Of a stretch of 64,000 nucleotides of DNA, positions 24,788 through 37,973 are shown piece by piece. The position numbers and the translations under genes are program-made. Position 1 is the first letter of the stretch. Each line of letters opens with the position of its first letter. Source of the stretch: Terana coerulea (Eukaryota; Basidiomycota; Agaricomycetes; Polyporales; Phanerochaetaceae). The stretch is taken from contig JAKOGH010000446.1 of assembly GCA_024811115.1 (NCBI GenBank), forward strand, positions 106,059-170,058, given 5' to 3'. A model generated the notes under the pieces. That model did no database searches, was not told where the DNA came from, and worked only from the letters and a program-made list of their open reading frames with translations.

Positions 24788-27700
24788 ATGCGTGGCCCGC
24801 AGGCAGCACTGTCAGACCTCAAGAATGTTGTCCAGAAGTCCAAGTCCAAGCAAAAGAAGGCTTGTAGCGACACCATAGACCAAATTTCCTCCGACCTCAA
24901 GCTTCTTGTAAGTGAATATGTTGCGTCTTCTTGAAGCTGGCTGCTAACTGGTTTGAGTGCGCAGAAGCAACCGAAAATATCTCAGGACCATGCCAAACGT
25001 TTCTCACACTGTCTTCGGCGTCGACTGCCAGCAATCTACAGCCCATTTCCCCAGCCTGCTCTTATGTTCGTGGCTTGTCTTTGCGATGACATCTACAAGA
25101 CCAAGATACTGCCCTCGATTGCTACCAACGAGAATAACAATGATGGCGTGTGGGAGGTGGTTCTGAATGAGTTGCTTTCTGGTATTCTGGTGAGCATAGT
25201 ACTTGAACCTGGCGTGGCTTGCACGCTTACTAACGCATCATCTCAGGACCACTTGGAAGAGAAGTCGAATGGTAAAGTTGACTTGACCTCCTCGCGAAAT
25301 CCATTCCAACACCTGTATAGAGAAATACAAGGAAGTAATCGGCGCCGAGCTCTATGCCAGCCTCTGCTCCGTGTTCTTCTCTGCTTCCGCATTTCGGATG
25401 ACCTCTGGTTTGAGATGTGCGGTGAGTATCAATCGCTTAAGTATGCGCGATGTCATCTCACACCAGGTGTCTAGGGCTATTCAGTCCTCTCGGAGTCTAC
25501 AAACTCGCATAAAGCGAACAAACGGCGGCTTCTAGATGATAAGTTGATTGGAGGGTGAGCATACACCGTCTGGAAATTTGCGATTTATCTCATAAGATGA
25601 TATCAGATTCAAACTGGGCTCCGTTCTTTGGACGACGAAGGGTGAGTAACTACGCACGAACTCCTCACATGTGCGCCAGTACTCATCATAAGCATAGACT
25701 ACTTGGTGATGGAAAGCATCCTTGATCTCTTCGCGAGAATTATACCACCCTCAGGCGGCGACGCTGCTGCAAAGGCAACCCGAAAGACATTCATCAAATC
25801 GGTGTTCGTGGACCCCTGTCCAGATGACACAAAAGCTGGACGAGAGCTCGCCAGCACGTTGGAGCACGCCTCAACATCCGACTGGGAGAACACTTCATCA
25901 AGAATAGTCGACATGTTCGCCGCATCGAACGTTGCTTTGTACGTTCGCCCGCATATATGCTGCTCAAACACCGTTGAACGAAGCCCATGTCCCGTTGCAG
26001 CCCGCAGCCATTCCAAGTCGACAAGGTCGTCGCTTGTGGACATCCCAAGTTCTTAAATCGCCTTTTCGTTGATGAGAAAGGGTTTACAGCAAATGTCATG
26101 CTTGAGGTGTGGTCGTATGCTCACTCAATATGCCGCACAAATTGACTATATGCGCGTTTGTCATCGGCTGCGGCCCCCAGGACGACCTCGTCGACTCCCT
26201 TTCTGCCCCTTACGTCTCTGTGCGGGCTATCGAAATATCCCATAAAACCAGAAGTGCAGTCCAGTCAACATCTCGAATTAAAATCGTTCTACATAGTCCG
26301 CCCACAATCGGAAAAGAACCTTTGTGTCCGGAATCCCTCGAGGGTATCGTTGTTATTCCGACGATTGTCTTTGCGCTCGGCATGGAGGACGTGGCAAGGT
26401 TCCAAGCGGCACTTGCCAGTCGTGGTCTGGTGAGTCTCTACCTTGTTTTCCGTCGCAAGATCTTCCGCTGACACGCCAATACAGAGCCAACTCATCGACA
26501 TCAATAACTCGGCAAAGCAGTCAGTACTTGAAACGCCGGCTGCTCTCGAGATGGACCATGCAGGCAGTCTAATAGAACCAAACGAGGTCGGAAATAGCTA
26601 TTTCCACTGCTATGTAACATGGCTAACGACCTACAGTTTGAACATCGAGTCGAGAACCTTTCCCAGCGTGCGTCTACTTCGCATCCACGTGAACGCACGA
26701 CAACTAATCAAAAGTCCAGTGTATGAGACAGATGCTCATAGCGACGAATTACCAAACTACACATCTACCGGGGCGGCTAAACAGGAAGAAACTCTTTGCA
26801 TAAACCCCGCTTTGCTTTCACTTGATCCTCTGGCCCAATCTGCGTCTCCGACTTCTGCTATTCCGCTGAAGGACGACCCAAAATCTCGCCCAGCTCTTGG
26901 CGACGCTGTTACTAGCTCTTTATCTGCGTCAGCTCCTGGCTCTTCTATTGCTGCTGGTCAGATGGCTGCTCCGTCTGGACGACGCCCTTCTCCTGGAAAT
27001 GGCTCTGCCCCAGCTAATCTCCTTTGAGGCGTACTGCTAGTCAAGTTGTTCGGGAGAAGGCTTTCGGCACTAGTGACGAGGAACTGTCTGAGATTGAATG
27101 CCTTCCGGATCCGCCGAAGGTCGTTCGCAAGGCTACCTTCAGCATTTCAACGGAAAATATCAAGACGAAAGGCTCTGTATTTGCTAAACGACGACGTATT
27201 CTTGACTCTGACGACGAGGTGCCCAGCTCCACGCCCACCAAACCTCCTGCCAACAGGAAGTCGGAGAAGATGGTGGTTATCTCGGACGACGACGAGATTG
27301 AAGAGATCCTTCCTTACGACAAGCCTATGGTCTCTAGACGCCGCTCGGTATTGCTCATGGCCCCAATAACTCCTCCCAAGACATCGTCTTTGTCTCCGCG
27401 AAAGGCCCACTCTAAGGGTGCATCCAGTCGCCAAAAGAAATTTACTGTCCCTCAGAAATGTCTTGGTGCTCATGGTGCTCAATATACCCTCGTCGAGATT
27501 GAGGAGGCGCAAATCTTGGAACCTGATACTGTGCCGTTTGAGGCGGAAGCGCGGCCGGATCACGATCTTGTCGACGCCGTTGTTTACGTGTCCCACACTG
27601 ATGAACCGTTGACTGCAAAGAATGATGTCAAAAAGGCAAGCAAGGTCTTTTCATCTCCCTAGCAAGTCCACACTCCCTGTTTTAACGCTGTTATAGTCAG

Positions 27701-29872
27701 TGCTGCCTCCCATCCTGCGGTCCGACCAGTCAAGAAGTCACTTAAAGCTGCTCTGCGGAAGAAAAACCAACCCATGGACGAACCACTTCCCCAGACTAAG
27801 AAGCCATCCAAGAGAAGGAGGCCCGACGATGACGACTATTTGGCGGCCCACGAAGATGCCTCGCTCTTGTAGGAAGAAAGCGAGGACTGCACCTGCACCG
27901 ATTGAACAACCTCAGCAAGGCGCCTCCTCAGGGGAAGCTAAAAGCCGAGTATCCAGGCCTCACGATAGTAACGTGAGGAAGCAGTACGGAGGAGAGAAAA
28001 GGAGAGCCTCTCCAGCTGCGTCCCATGTAGACTTCGACGAGATCCCGGACGCTGCTCCTTCTTCTGTGATTCGATCCTCCAAGAAGGCTACGCCAAAGGG
28101 CGAAGTCACGACTGTTGACAAGCCCGCCATCGAAGAGCGTCCAGTCAGAGAGAGGAGCTCTACCACTAGGACCACGAGGTCTTCCAGACAGAAGAATGCC
28201 GTCCAGACGTTATCAGCTCCACGGATAGCCGGAGATGAAGCCAACAGTGACCATTCACCGCCGGCGCAGACTGAATCTTTCTCGCTAGGCGAAGCCGTGT
28301 CAAAGTCTGTGCGCGTCAAACCAGAGAAACCCACGCGAGTCGCTCCTGTCGAGAGGGACCAACACAAGGGCCGACATGATGGCGTCCAGCATACGGTGCG
28401 CCGCTTCTATTCTGGTTGGTGGATGACCTCTAAAGGTTACATAGAAGCTCGTTCCTAAACCACTGGGAATTCCCGAAGACATTGCGCCAAGGAGGGAGAC
28501 GCCCACAGACAAAGTTTGTTTTCGCTTGTCGTCGAAGTGTGTGGCTGACCCGACTCTTTATGGGAACGGAAGGGCAAGCCTACGAATAAATCGACCAAGG
28601 CTCCTTGGGAGAACATTCACCTTGCGGCTAGTGATGCTATCGCCGATATTTCCGCCAAGTCTGGGCATACCCCAAGGAACGGAACTGCCTTGGAACCCAC
28701 GGCTGGTCTGGCAGTGGCACCCGAACCAGAATTCCAGGTATGTAGACGTCTAATTCTCCCAAAGCTTTCTCTAACTCTTGTAGCAGCCTGGTGACGACAC
28801 TTTTGTTGCGGACGAAATGTTACTACCGATTGGCAAAACGGAGGGTTTTCCTTTACCTCGCGAAGCCGAAGAACAGCTCTCCGAAGCCTCTGTCCGCGCC
28901 ACGACTCAACTCAATCTGGATGTACTGGATCTCACAGTCGACGCTACCGGTGCCGATTCCGAACGACTTGACATCCGGACGACTCCTGTGAAGACCATCA
29001 ACTTGACGATTGGGAGCCCAGCAAAGCCAACTCACCTAGCCGGTGGAAAGCATACTATCGTACGCACGGCAACGATCACTCTCGACGACAAGCCCGAACA
29101 CCTCAATGCAGCGACTCCCCGAACTCCTGCACGAGTGACCTTCGCACCCGAGCTGTCCGCGCGAGACGCGCGGTCCCCTTGCGTACACCGCAGAAAGTGC
29201 GGCCCTTAGAACCATCGCGCCCATCGCGCAAGGAGAATACTTCGGGTGAGCTGACCGGATTACTTTACTATCACGGACTTCGTAGTAACGAATCGCCTGC
29301 CTTCGCAGGCCATTCCGCGGACTACGTTCGGTTCAGGAAAGGCGCGTGTAGTGGGCAAGAATGAGACTGTCGGCTCCCTCCGGGTGTCGAAGACATTGCT
29401 AATATTTTAGGGGAAATACAACAGGTCAGTGTCGCCATCACTAGCAACTGTTCATCATGACTGAAACCTCGCACCTAGGCTATTTTGCAAAAGATCACTA
29501 GCAAGATAGGCGGCGTGCGCGACGACGTGCGTCGAGGTCGTACCATGCTGCTGGCCGACGCAGCTTCAGACCTCAGCGACATGTGTGCAGAAAGGTGAGT
29601 AGTCGAGCTTCTCTCTTTCCAACTCTCTTGGCTCACCGATCAAATGCAGCATTGACCGGTACAACAACCTGATCGAGCTCGAGTCTGAATACGCAACGTT
29701 CGGCCGCAATCTCACGCACGGTCTAGACGACCTTGTCGTTGCTAACCGCAACATCCACGGAGAAATTCAGAAGATTATTCAAGTCCACGACCGCAGCTCC
29801 ATTGTTAAACAGGCGCCTACCTCCCTGTTCTCCGGCGGCCTCCCAGCAAGCATCAAGCGTTTCCGTGGCTGA
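24788..29872 (+). CDS. Candidate SYCP2/Red1-type meiotic chromosome-axis protein
   Basis: Not a family I can name from a single motif; the call rests on architecture. The N-terminal third is helical and ARM-like (LKNVVQKSKSKQKKACSD, then LLPSIA-type helices and MESILDLFARIIPPSGGDAA followed by FIKSVF). It is followed by a beta-rich PH-like segment (VDKVVACGHPKFLNRLFVDE ... RIKIVLHSPP ... MEDVARFQAALASRGL). A long disordered Lys/Ser/Asp-rich middle comes next (SDDEVPSSTPTKPP, KRRRPDDDDYLAAHED), then a C-terminal coiled coil (IQQAILQKITSKIGGVRDDV through LDDLVVANRNIHGEIQKI). ARM plus Spt16M/PH-like plus coiled coil is the plan of SYCP2 and Red1, which build the meiotic axis. Early exons are 24788-24907, 24965-25189, 25247-25271 and 25321 onward; the true start may lie further upstream. 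Frame corrections are needed at 27023-27025, about 27866-27870 and 29175-29178. Splicing at 27650-27700 is unresolved. It ends 90 bp from the convergent aminopeptidase. Confidence 0.6.
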
Positions 29873-29962
29873 GGTCCATCAGAGTCGAGTCTGTTATTGC
29901 ACAAGCGACTGTTTATTGAGAATGCGCGAACTATGCTATTTGCTTTTGGACATTGCTGGTTA

Positions 29963-32900
29963 CTATCCCCTGTTATGCAGCCATTTCTGCAAATCATTGG
30001 ACGAACGCTGTACAATATTGAGCCCAGTGAATAAGAAACTCGCCACTGAATAGCTTGATCCATACCTTGACCCACGCTGATCGCGCTTGGATGGTATCCA
30101 GGGCTTGCTGTAGGACCATTTTGAACTTTGAAACGTCCTTGTCCTGTTTATTTGTTGGCCATGGTCCCCACCGAGGCTTAATCAAAGTGGCAACGAACCT
30201 CAAAGAATGCCTTAGTCTCCTCGTAGTCCTTATCGGTCGAAAGCGTCGTGAACGAGTACTGTTGTGCCGTTGAGCATTGGAGGGAGTGCGACGTATGCAA
30301 TTCACTTACTTGAATCAGATAATGGATGCTAAAGTTGTCTGCCAGTCGTAACGCAAGCTGCATAGCGAGCATTAAGCACTTGCTCAGATACCAATTGATG
30401 CAGGAACCTACCGTGTCGTAGTTAGCCTTGAACTTCTCCGCTACGAAGTGTCTTGTCTGTGTGTTCTGCTGCAGCCCGCTGAAGAAGTAGAACAGGTCCT
30501 GGTCTCGAGACTTGTTCATGATGTAATTCCAGGTCTCCTCTGTTTACACATATTAGCATATATCCAGCACAACTTCGGAACGCATGAAACCAGACCTTGG
30601 AGGTATTTGTCCTGGGTAGCGCCCACAGCCCGCTGGGCGGCAATGCGCATCTGTGGTGCCTTCGCCTCCGAGATGATAGCCTTGACTTCATCGTACTCAG
30701 CCCGGCCACCATGCTTGACGGACTAAAGGACCACATGTCAGCCAACAAACCTCAGTTGAAGAACAGTTAAGTGTTGGTACATACAATCCAGAAGGTGATA
30801 GGGAGAAGATCGGGTGGGATGTATGAGTCATCTCCCATCTCTACCGCCTTTTGGAATAGGCTGCTCAGCTCTTTTAGGGTTCTGCAGAGCAATTCAGCGG
30901 ACCGAACGGAGGAGAAAGAGGTGGGAGCGTAACATACCCTTCATCGCCTGCAAGCGCAGCTTGCCGGATGGCAGTTGTGCGGAGTTGGCGAATATCCACA
31001 TCTTCGCCCTCGGGGTACTCAAAGCCAACCCGTTTGATGATTGGCACGAACAGCTCCTGAACAAATAATTTTCATGGGTATGCTGATCTTGGATAACTAC
31101 TAGCTTCACCACCGACCTTTTGAAGTTTCTCGAGCCCAGCCACAATCTCGGGGTTCTCGAACCAAGTAGAAGAAATCGCCGCAAGCGCTTCAGCAATGCT
31201 CTTCCACACGAGGTATTCCTTCTCATTTTTCAGCACCTGGTACACATCCAGCGCCGCGCTGACGTCGAGATATCCCGCCTTCGCGAACGCAAGCACGTCG
31301 TATACCAGGCCGACCCTATCCTCCAGTGAGAACACAGAATTTTCCTTGGCAGCTTCCTCTGCAATGGCGACGAAGCGTTCTGGGCTGTACAGCGCGCGGA
31401 CTGCCGGGAGGAGTCAGTCTACAATCGGATAGGTGAGTATATGCGTACACACAGACGCTCACGGTGCCGGCATTCAGCTTGAAAGGCTTGGAGGTGTCGA
31501 GAGGGATGAATTTCTCGCGTTCGTCAAGAAGGATGGTGTTGTCCACCACAGGTTTGCCACTCTCGCTTGTCTTCAAGAGACTGAGGGGGATAGACCTACA
31601 TATGCATAAGTAAAACTGCAAAATCACATGAAGAGGCAAGCTCACCAAATGGTTTCGTTGTCCTTCGCTTCGGCGGGACCGGTCTCAAGGAAGCGGTCCT
31701 GCCGTACATTGATACCGCCCTCGACTTCGGTGACCCTGACGACCGGATAGCCCATCTTCTTCACCCAGTTGTCCATGACCTTGGGTACATCGAGACCTAC
31801 ACCAGATTAATACCTCATAGCATCCTATGATAAAGACGTAACTCACCACTGGCCTCAGCAATGCCTTGCCATAGGTCTTTAGTAACGCTGTTCTTGTACA
31901 AGAGCTTTTTCAGGTAGATAGACACGCCCTTCAAAAACTTCTCCTCGGTGACATAGTGTGACAGCATACGGAGAACTACATTTATATAGCAGCATTAGGC
32001 TTGTAGATTTGCGAATCTTGGGAACCAGTTTACCAGATGCAGCTTTGTCATACGACAAATTGTCGAAAATCTACTGAGGAGTCACCATCTGGTGGATAAG
32101 CCAGGGATACACCGACGCACCTGGTTCACCATGTTGGCATCGGGGCAGTCCACCTCGATTGCGTGCGAAGACAGCTTCGCGTCAAGGTTCAAAGCGGCGT
32201 TCAGCGAGTTTGAGATAAATGCTGAATGGACCTTCCACTCCGGGAATACTCTGAGTAGGCGTTCGTTAGGAAACTAATACCAGAAAACAAGGCCGCCAAT
32301 TGTGGACTGACTTATCTATACATTCAGAGCATTAAGTTGCATACGTCGCGTAGATAGACATCGACGCACCAAGAATAATAACTTCTCCCATCTGATATGT
32401 GATTTGTTAGTATCAGGGTAATAGCACATTTGGTGGTGTTAACTGACCAAAGAAGCAAATCCTGAATGCCATACATATTAGCCAACTACACCGCTCGTAC
32501 GTATGACCAAAGCTCCCTACCTTCGTTGAGGTATAGGTTATCCCACCACTCCATCGTCGTGATGTTTCCGAACCTTGAGTGAAGTCACAGGTTAGCACTG
32601 TCCTGAGGACGTAGGTTCAAGGGGCCATACCACATATGAGCGACCTCATGGCTCTGGGTAACAGCAACCTGCTTCTTGCCATTCAAATCCGTCTTGTGTG
32701 GGTCTAGAAGGAAGGCAGATGTGCGACCTGTGATGAGACCCTACAATGAGCGCCGCAGTCAGTATATAGTCGCGATGGGAAATGAATGCGTGGTATACCC
32801 AATTCTCCATGGCGCCTCGAGAAATTATGAGTACACCGTCAACATCGATAGAACAGAAGGGCGTAGGGCATACCTGAGTCGAAGTCCGCAGCCTGTAGGT

Positions 32901-34224
32901 GCAAAGCAATTTCATCAGGCACGGCGCACGTAGTCATAGGTCTAGTCATCACGTACGACGAGTGTATCCAGCTTGGGAAGAGGATACTCGATGTCAAAAA
33001 CCTGCTCATACAGAGGTAAAACCTTTTTCTTGACATCGAGCGCAAATTGCGCCTGGTGAATAACATCTGGCGTGGTGTACACTCTCAGCGGGCGTTCCTT
33101 GCCGCTTAACGGGCTCGTGTACGAGTCCTCGATGAAAGTGAACGGTCCGTTAGCCCAGGCAACAAGGTAAGTGGACATGGGTGGCGTCTTCTCGAACTTG
33201 GTGATCTTCCATAGATCGGGCTTATTTGTGGTGAGAGCGGACAACTTGGATGAAAGCCAGGTGGCGACGTCAGCGTTGTCCTCCAGGGAAGGCTCGTACA
33301 CATTCTCTGAAACGGCAGGCATGTTCGCCAAGTTGACAGTGTCGGCGCGGGAGATGAGTGTGGTGCTGAACGTTGCCTTAAGTGCGGGTTCGTCCCAGCA
33401 TGGGAAGGCGCGCCTGGCTGCCGTTGGCTATGGCGGGGTTAGTTGAGGTTTATCAATGATCAAAGCGAGTGAGAGCGCACCTCGAACTGAGTCAGAGAGT
33501 AGTAAGCCGTGCTTCCCTTGTGCTCCCAGGCCGAACGGTAATAACCCATCATAGCACCGGTGAGCCAGCTCTCGAAGTCGATCTTGAGCTGCGCTTTACT
33601 CCCTGCAGGCAGGGTCACGGGCAAATGAAAAACAGCGCGCTCCTCCTCTTCGTCGTACTGGAATTCAGAAGCTGCTTGCACGAGTGGTTCTGTCAAAGAC
33701 GAGGCCGTGAGTGTCGCATGTCCGAGGTTCTGCTTCGCGGTGTGGAACTCGATCGCGTCGGTATCCTTTACCACGTCCAGCCTGTCTCAAGCAGGTTATT
33801 ATCAAAGCACGAATATGAATTCGGGTATAGATACACACTGGATGTTGACATAGCCGTCAAACTTGCTGCTCTTCAAGTCCGTTCGGATGGTCAGGTCATA
33901 ATGCACCGGCTTCACATTCGTCGGGAGCCTATATTCTTCTGGAGACTTCGTCACTTCAGAGGGAGTTGCGACCATTCTGGATAGGGTAAAGCAGCTTTTG
34001 GCTGCTATCCTTTCCTGTAGATGGCGGTAAAGAGTAGAGTTTGCGTATGCTCCTCTATTTAGACGGATGCTCTGCCCACGTCCTAGTCCGCTGGCTATTA
34101 GGCGGCTATCGATCCGATCATGTGGTAAATGTATTTGTCGTGCGCCGCGCCAAGGGTTGAGAGATGACGGGATAGGTTTGGTGAGGCATCGTGTGGTCGA
34201 CGAGACGAACGACGAGAGGAACAT
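29963..34224 (-). CDS. M1-family zinc aminopeptidase (Ape2/Aap1-like)
   Basis: Removes N-terminal residues from peptides. The catalytic elements are the exopeptidase loop GAMENW and the zinc site HEVAHMWFGN followed by NLYLNEG, whose glutamate is the third ligand. The N-terminal beta domain starts LPTNVKPVHYDLTIRTDL and is followed by AFPCWDEPALKATF. Many short introns interrupt the gene. One that is easy to miss lies between KLDTLV (donor GTACGT near 32950) and AADFDSG. The last exon is tiny (RSSNDLQKWLHNRG), ending at TAG 29965-29963. Starting at ATG 34224 adds about 80 Arg/Ser-rich residues with few acidic ones, like a mitochondrial presequence. ATG 33979 (MVATPSEVTKSPEEYRLP) would give the cytosolic form, so dual targeting is possible. 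All exons appear open. Confidence 0.92.
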
Positions 34225-34935
34225 CCAGGACGACGCTCGACCTTCGGAGTTCGGTCTACCTCAACGAGGCGCCGTCGCGCGACGCGTCCTGACAGACGCG
34301 CAGGACATAGTCCGCTCAAGCACGAGTATTCTGTTCACAATCTAGCAGGAAGTATAATCACCTGAAGGCAAGCTACTTTCGTTTACGTAGGAGCGTAATA
34401 TAAACAGTACTTCCAAGTCAAGGGGCTATTGTGTGCACAAGCGTAGTGGTAGTGAAGGGTACCAGAGCACCATGTCCAAGCTGGATTAGCTTAGGTGTGA
34501 TATGGATCTAATACATGGAGCAAAATTGGTACGCAGCTTCGTAACATACTGTATGCCTACGCTTGGCTTTCCAGTCAATATTTCAGCACTTGTCTAGACT
34601 CCAAGAGAATATGCATCCAACACATGAACCGGTGTGTCGCTTTGGCGTGATTTCTGACTGTCTGAGAAGAAGGTCAGATGCAGAGTTCGACCTCAGCCTG
34701 TGCCAGAGCAGACCCTTTTTCTTCCATGAACCAGTGCTAGATCTAATTTTTAGGGCGAGTGCTTGACTCGGAGTTAAGCGAAGGTATACCCCGGCAAGCG
34801 AGCGTCAAACTGCAAGCTGAAGTCGTCTCCTGCGACTTTATCCCTGTCCCATACCTTCACCATAAATCATCTAATCTTTCGGTGGTTCGCATCTTTACGT
34901 TCACGCTCATCCTCCCCTTGTTGGCCTTGACCGAA
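34225..34935. other. Divergent promoter of the aminopeptidase and cap methyltransferase genes
   Basis: About 710 bp between two genes transcribed away from each other. No gene or strong repeat is visible. The frame of the methyltransferase is open upstream to 34759, but the ATG at 34936 is preferred. Confidence 0.45.
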
Positions 34936-37496
34936 ATGCCGGGATACGATCCAGTTCGCGACGCTGTCCTCAACTCACCGGTCGCTCAACCAAAGACTCT
35001 GCCGTTTCGTCTCGATCTACCTGCGAACAACTTTCCATCGCCTTCGCCTGTTTCGTCAGCTTCAGAATCCGGTGCGCCTGCGCAGAGCCCGCTGACGAGA
35101 CGGGCGACACATCTCTCAGTCCTCTTAAATGACGACCCGCCACCCGAGCCTCCATCACAGTCCCTCTTTACGCCTACCACCCCTCGTGCCCCCGCCTCGT
35201 TCTCACATCTCCTCAACAACGATGAGCCCTCACCGAGCATCAGCGAACAGCTTGCACATGCTGCCCCCATACGTAGGAGATCGTCCGTCGTCGAACGAGA
35301 CCAAGGCAGGGACGTGGCCGGAGGGTACTTCCCTCCTACACGTTCGCCCCTTGCCTTCCCTGGCAGTAGTCCCTCAGAATTAAGCACTCACACGTCTCCA
35401 TCTCCTCGCTCAGGGCTCGCTCTGCCTGGCCCAGCCCAGTCTGCAACCCTCATTTCTCCAGGCATTGCCCTACCGGGCATGTCGCGCTCCCCAGGTGCAA
35501 CGACATCCACCGCAAACACACCCTCTCCAGAACCCAGCCCAAACGACCCATTTTCCAGTAGTGTAGCCCGTCGAAGGCGGTCATCTGGTGCCTCTGACTT
35601 ATTCCGAGAGCGGGACAGCACGCCTGGCTCGCACTTCACGCCGACTACCAGTTCGCCGCTTGCGCTGCCCGGGAACCACCAAGAAGCGGTGGGCTTGCGA
35701 TCCACACCAGCTATGCGCTCGCCCGTTCGCTCACACATCGCTCCTCCCGGCCCTGCTCCGCCACGAACCGCTTCTCCAACCAGCTCCATTTCGCGCCCAT
35801 CCACGTCTGGATCGGTCTCAACGGCTCGCCCTCTGTCTCCCAAGCAGTCAAAGCGTCAGGAGTCAAAGGGTTACCCGCAGATGCCCCCGCCGCTTGCTCC
35901 AGCATCCCCTGGTATGTCGCTACCTCCTAGACCGACGGCGGCCGCGCCGGAGGAAGCTACTATCTCCAAGCTTCCGCCGCCTCCAGCGACTCAACCCGCT
36001 CCCGCTCGCTCGTCTGTGCCCTATGCGCCGAAAAACCGCATAACACCACCTGCCTCCGTATTGATCCCTTTAACGGCTGCAGAGGTCGAGCGGTACAAGT
36101 AAGTGTATGCCAGGGCAACCTTTACGTCATGCTGAAGTTGCTCCCAGGAACTTCGAGGGCGGGATAGGCAGCCAAATCTTGAAGCGCAAGCGAAAGGAGG
36201 GTGAGAGGGACGGGAGCATTGAGGCAGAAGATCGACCCAACAAGCGCACACGAGACGTGGCCATCATCTCGGAGCACTGTACGTCTTCCCCCTGCATATA
36301 CTATTCGCCCTGTTCATTATAATTGCTGTAGACAATGCACGCCCGGAAGTCGGTCTCGCCCAGCGGAAAGACTCACCTATCATCGGCCTCAAGAACTTCA
36401 ACAATTGGGTGAAGAGCGTACTCATTATCAGTCAAGCACACCCGGTGGTCACGAAGAGCGAGTTCACCGGTCCACTGTTTGGCTCCGGCGGTGGTATGCG
36501 TGGACCTACTCGCGGCGCGGGCAAGGTTTTGGAGATTGGGTGTGGTAAGGGCGGAGACCTGATCAAGTGGTGCAAAGCCAGGATTAAAGACTACGTCGGC
36601 ATTGGTTGGTAGTCTTCCTTTCTACCCGACATGCGCTGGTCTCATGTGTCATGCTGCAGATATCGCCTCGGTCTCAATTGATCAGGCGCGGATGCGGTAC
36701 GCGCAGTTAAAACCGCCAAAGTACACCGCGTACTTCACCGCTGCGGACTGCTACGCGCGTTCGCTGCGTGAAGTCCTGCCCGAGAACGTACTCCCGCCGA
36801 GCGCGGCGCCGTTCGACATCGTGTCGCTGCAGTTCTGCATGCACTATGCGTTCGAGAGTGAGGAGAAGGTGCGGATGATGCTGCAAAACGTGACGGCGTG
36901 GCTCAAGCCGGGCGGCCGGTTTGTGGGGACGGTGCCGAACAGTCGGTGGTTGTTGTAAGTGTTATCGTTGGGGTACCTTGGCTGGCATTGAAGGAAATGA
37001 CGTGCACAGGGAGCACCTGGATGCGATTCCGGGCGATGCGGAGGAGCTGTCGTTTGGCAATAGCGTGTACAAGGTGCGCTTCGAAACGCGCGACGAACGC
37101 CCGTTGTACGGGCAGCGGTACTGGTTCTACCTCAAGGACGCGGTCGATGACGTCCCCGAATACATCGTCCACTGGGATAGCTTCACGAAGTAAGCTCACG
37201 GTTGCATGCTCCTTGGTGGTCTCTATTAATCGTGCTTCTCGTAGACTTGCGGCGGAATATGACCTCGACCTGATCTATGACAAACAATTCCATGAAGTCT
37301 ATGCCGAGAACGAAGAACACCCTGACTATGGCCCTATGCTGCAACACATGAAGGTTGTCGACGCGAATGGAGAGAGTCATATGGACGAAGACCAATGGGA
37401 CGCCTCAAGTAAGTCTACTTGTTTACTACATTGTCTTTGCTCACGGCTCGATTAGACATTTACACCGCCTTCGCTTTCGAGAAACGCTCGCGATAA
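34936..37496 (+). CDS. abd1: mRNA cap guanine-N7 methyltransferase
   Basis: Methylates the guanosine cap of nascent mRNA using S-adenosylmethionine, in the nucleus. The start MPGYDPVRDAVLNSPVAQ is followed by about 380 disordered Ser/Pro-rich residues. The catalytic domain begins near EVERYKNFEGG. It shows LKNFNNWVKSVLI, SAM motif I LEIGCGKGGDLIKW, DIASVSIDQARMRY, the cap-binding segment FCMHYAFES, LKPGGRFVGTVPNS, RYWFYLKDAVDDVPEY and the C-terminal NIYTAFAFEKR typical of Abd1/RNMT. Six or seven short introns join these blocks in frame; the stop is TAA 37494-37496. The disordered N-terminal extension, with repeated LPGxxxS-like motifs, is longer than the yeast enzyme's. I noticed no indel here. 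Confidence 0.95.
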
Positions 37497-37973
37497 CGAC
37501 ACACATGGCCTTTATGACTCGGACGAGGTTATCCAAGGAGGTCTTCGCTGGTGCTCTGTACGCCGTGCAGCAGGTAAAGGCACTCCGAACGTTCATGAAG
37601 CACCGCAGCAATTGTGGGGCGCCGATGCCACGCCAAATTCCGCCAGGCCTTTCTTCCACAGGGAGGGCCGCCTGGTACGTTCGCGGCTCGCTAGCAGTGA
37701 AGGACAGTGCCCCCGCGGGACGGTAATGAGCCCGAAGCCTGAACACTGTTGAGATTGGTTGCATAACTCATTCATACAAATTGTATCGATACCCCTGCAT
37801 TGAATAGAAACCTGTCAATTGCCTGTCAAGTACATGCATTTGGAAGCCGGGTGTGAGATAGATGGACAGCTCATAGTACAGTGAAAGTACAACAGAAGAT
37901 GTGAGGGCGAAATAGACAGAGATACATATAAATTTACCGTACATGATTCAGGCATGTCCTTGAAATCTGTGCA
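37497..37973. other. Convergent intergenic region
   Basis: About 480 bp between the ends of the cap methyltransferase (+) and the DUF6697-like gene (-). It holds 3' flanks only; no gene is visible. Confidence 0.45.

Noticed and set aside
34986..35843. Antisense frames of 130-150 codons over the cap methyltransferase N-terminus
   Set aside because: Shadow frames of a Pro/Ser-rich disordered region with no supporting motifs.
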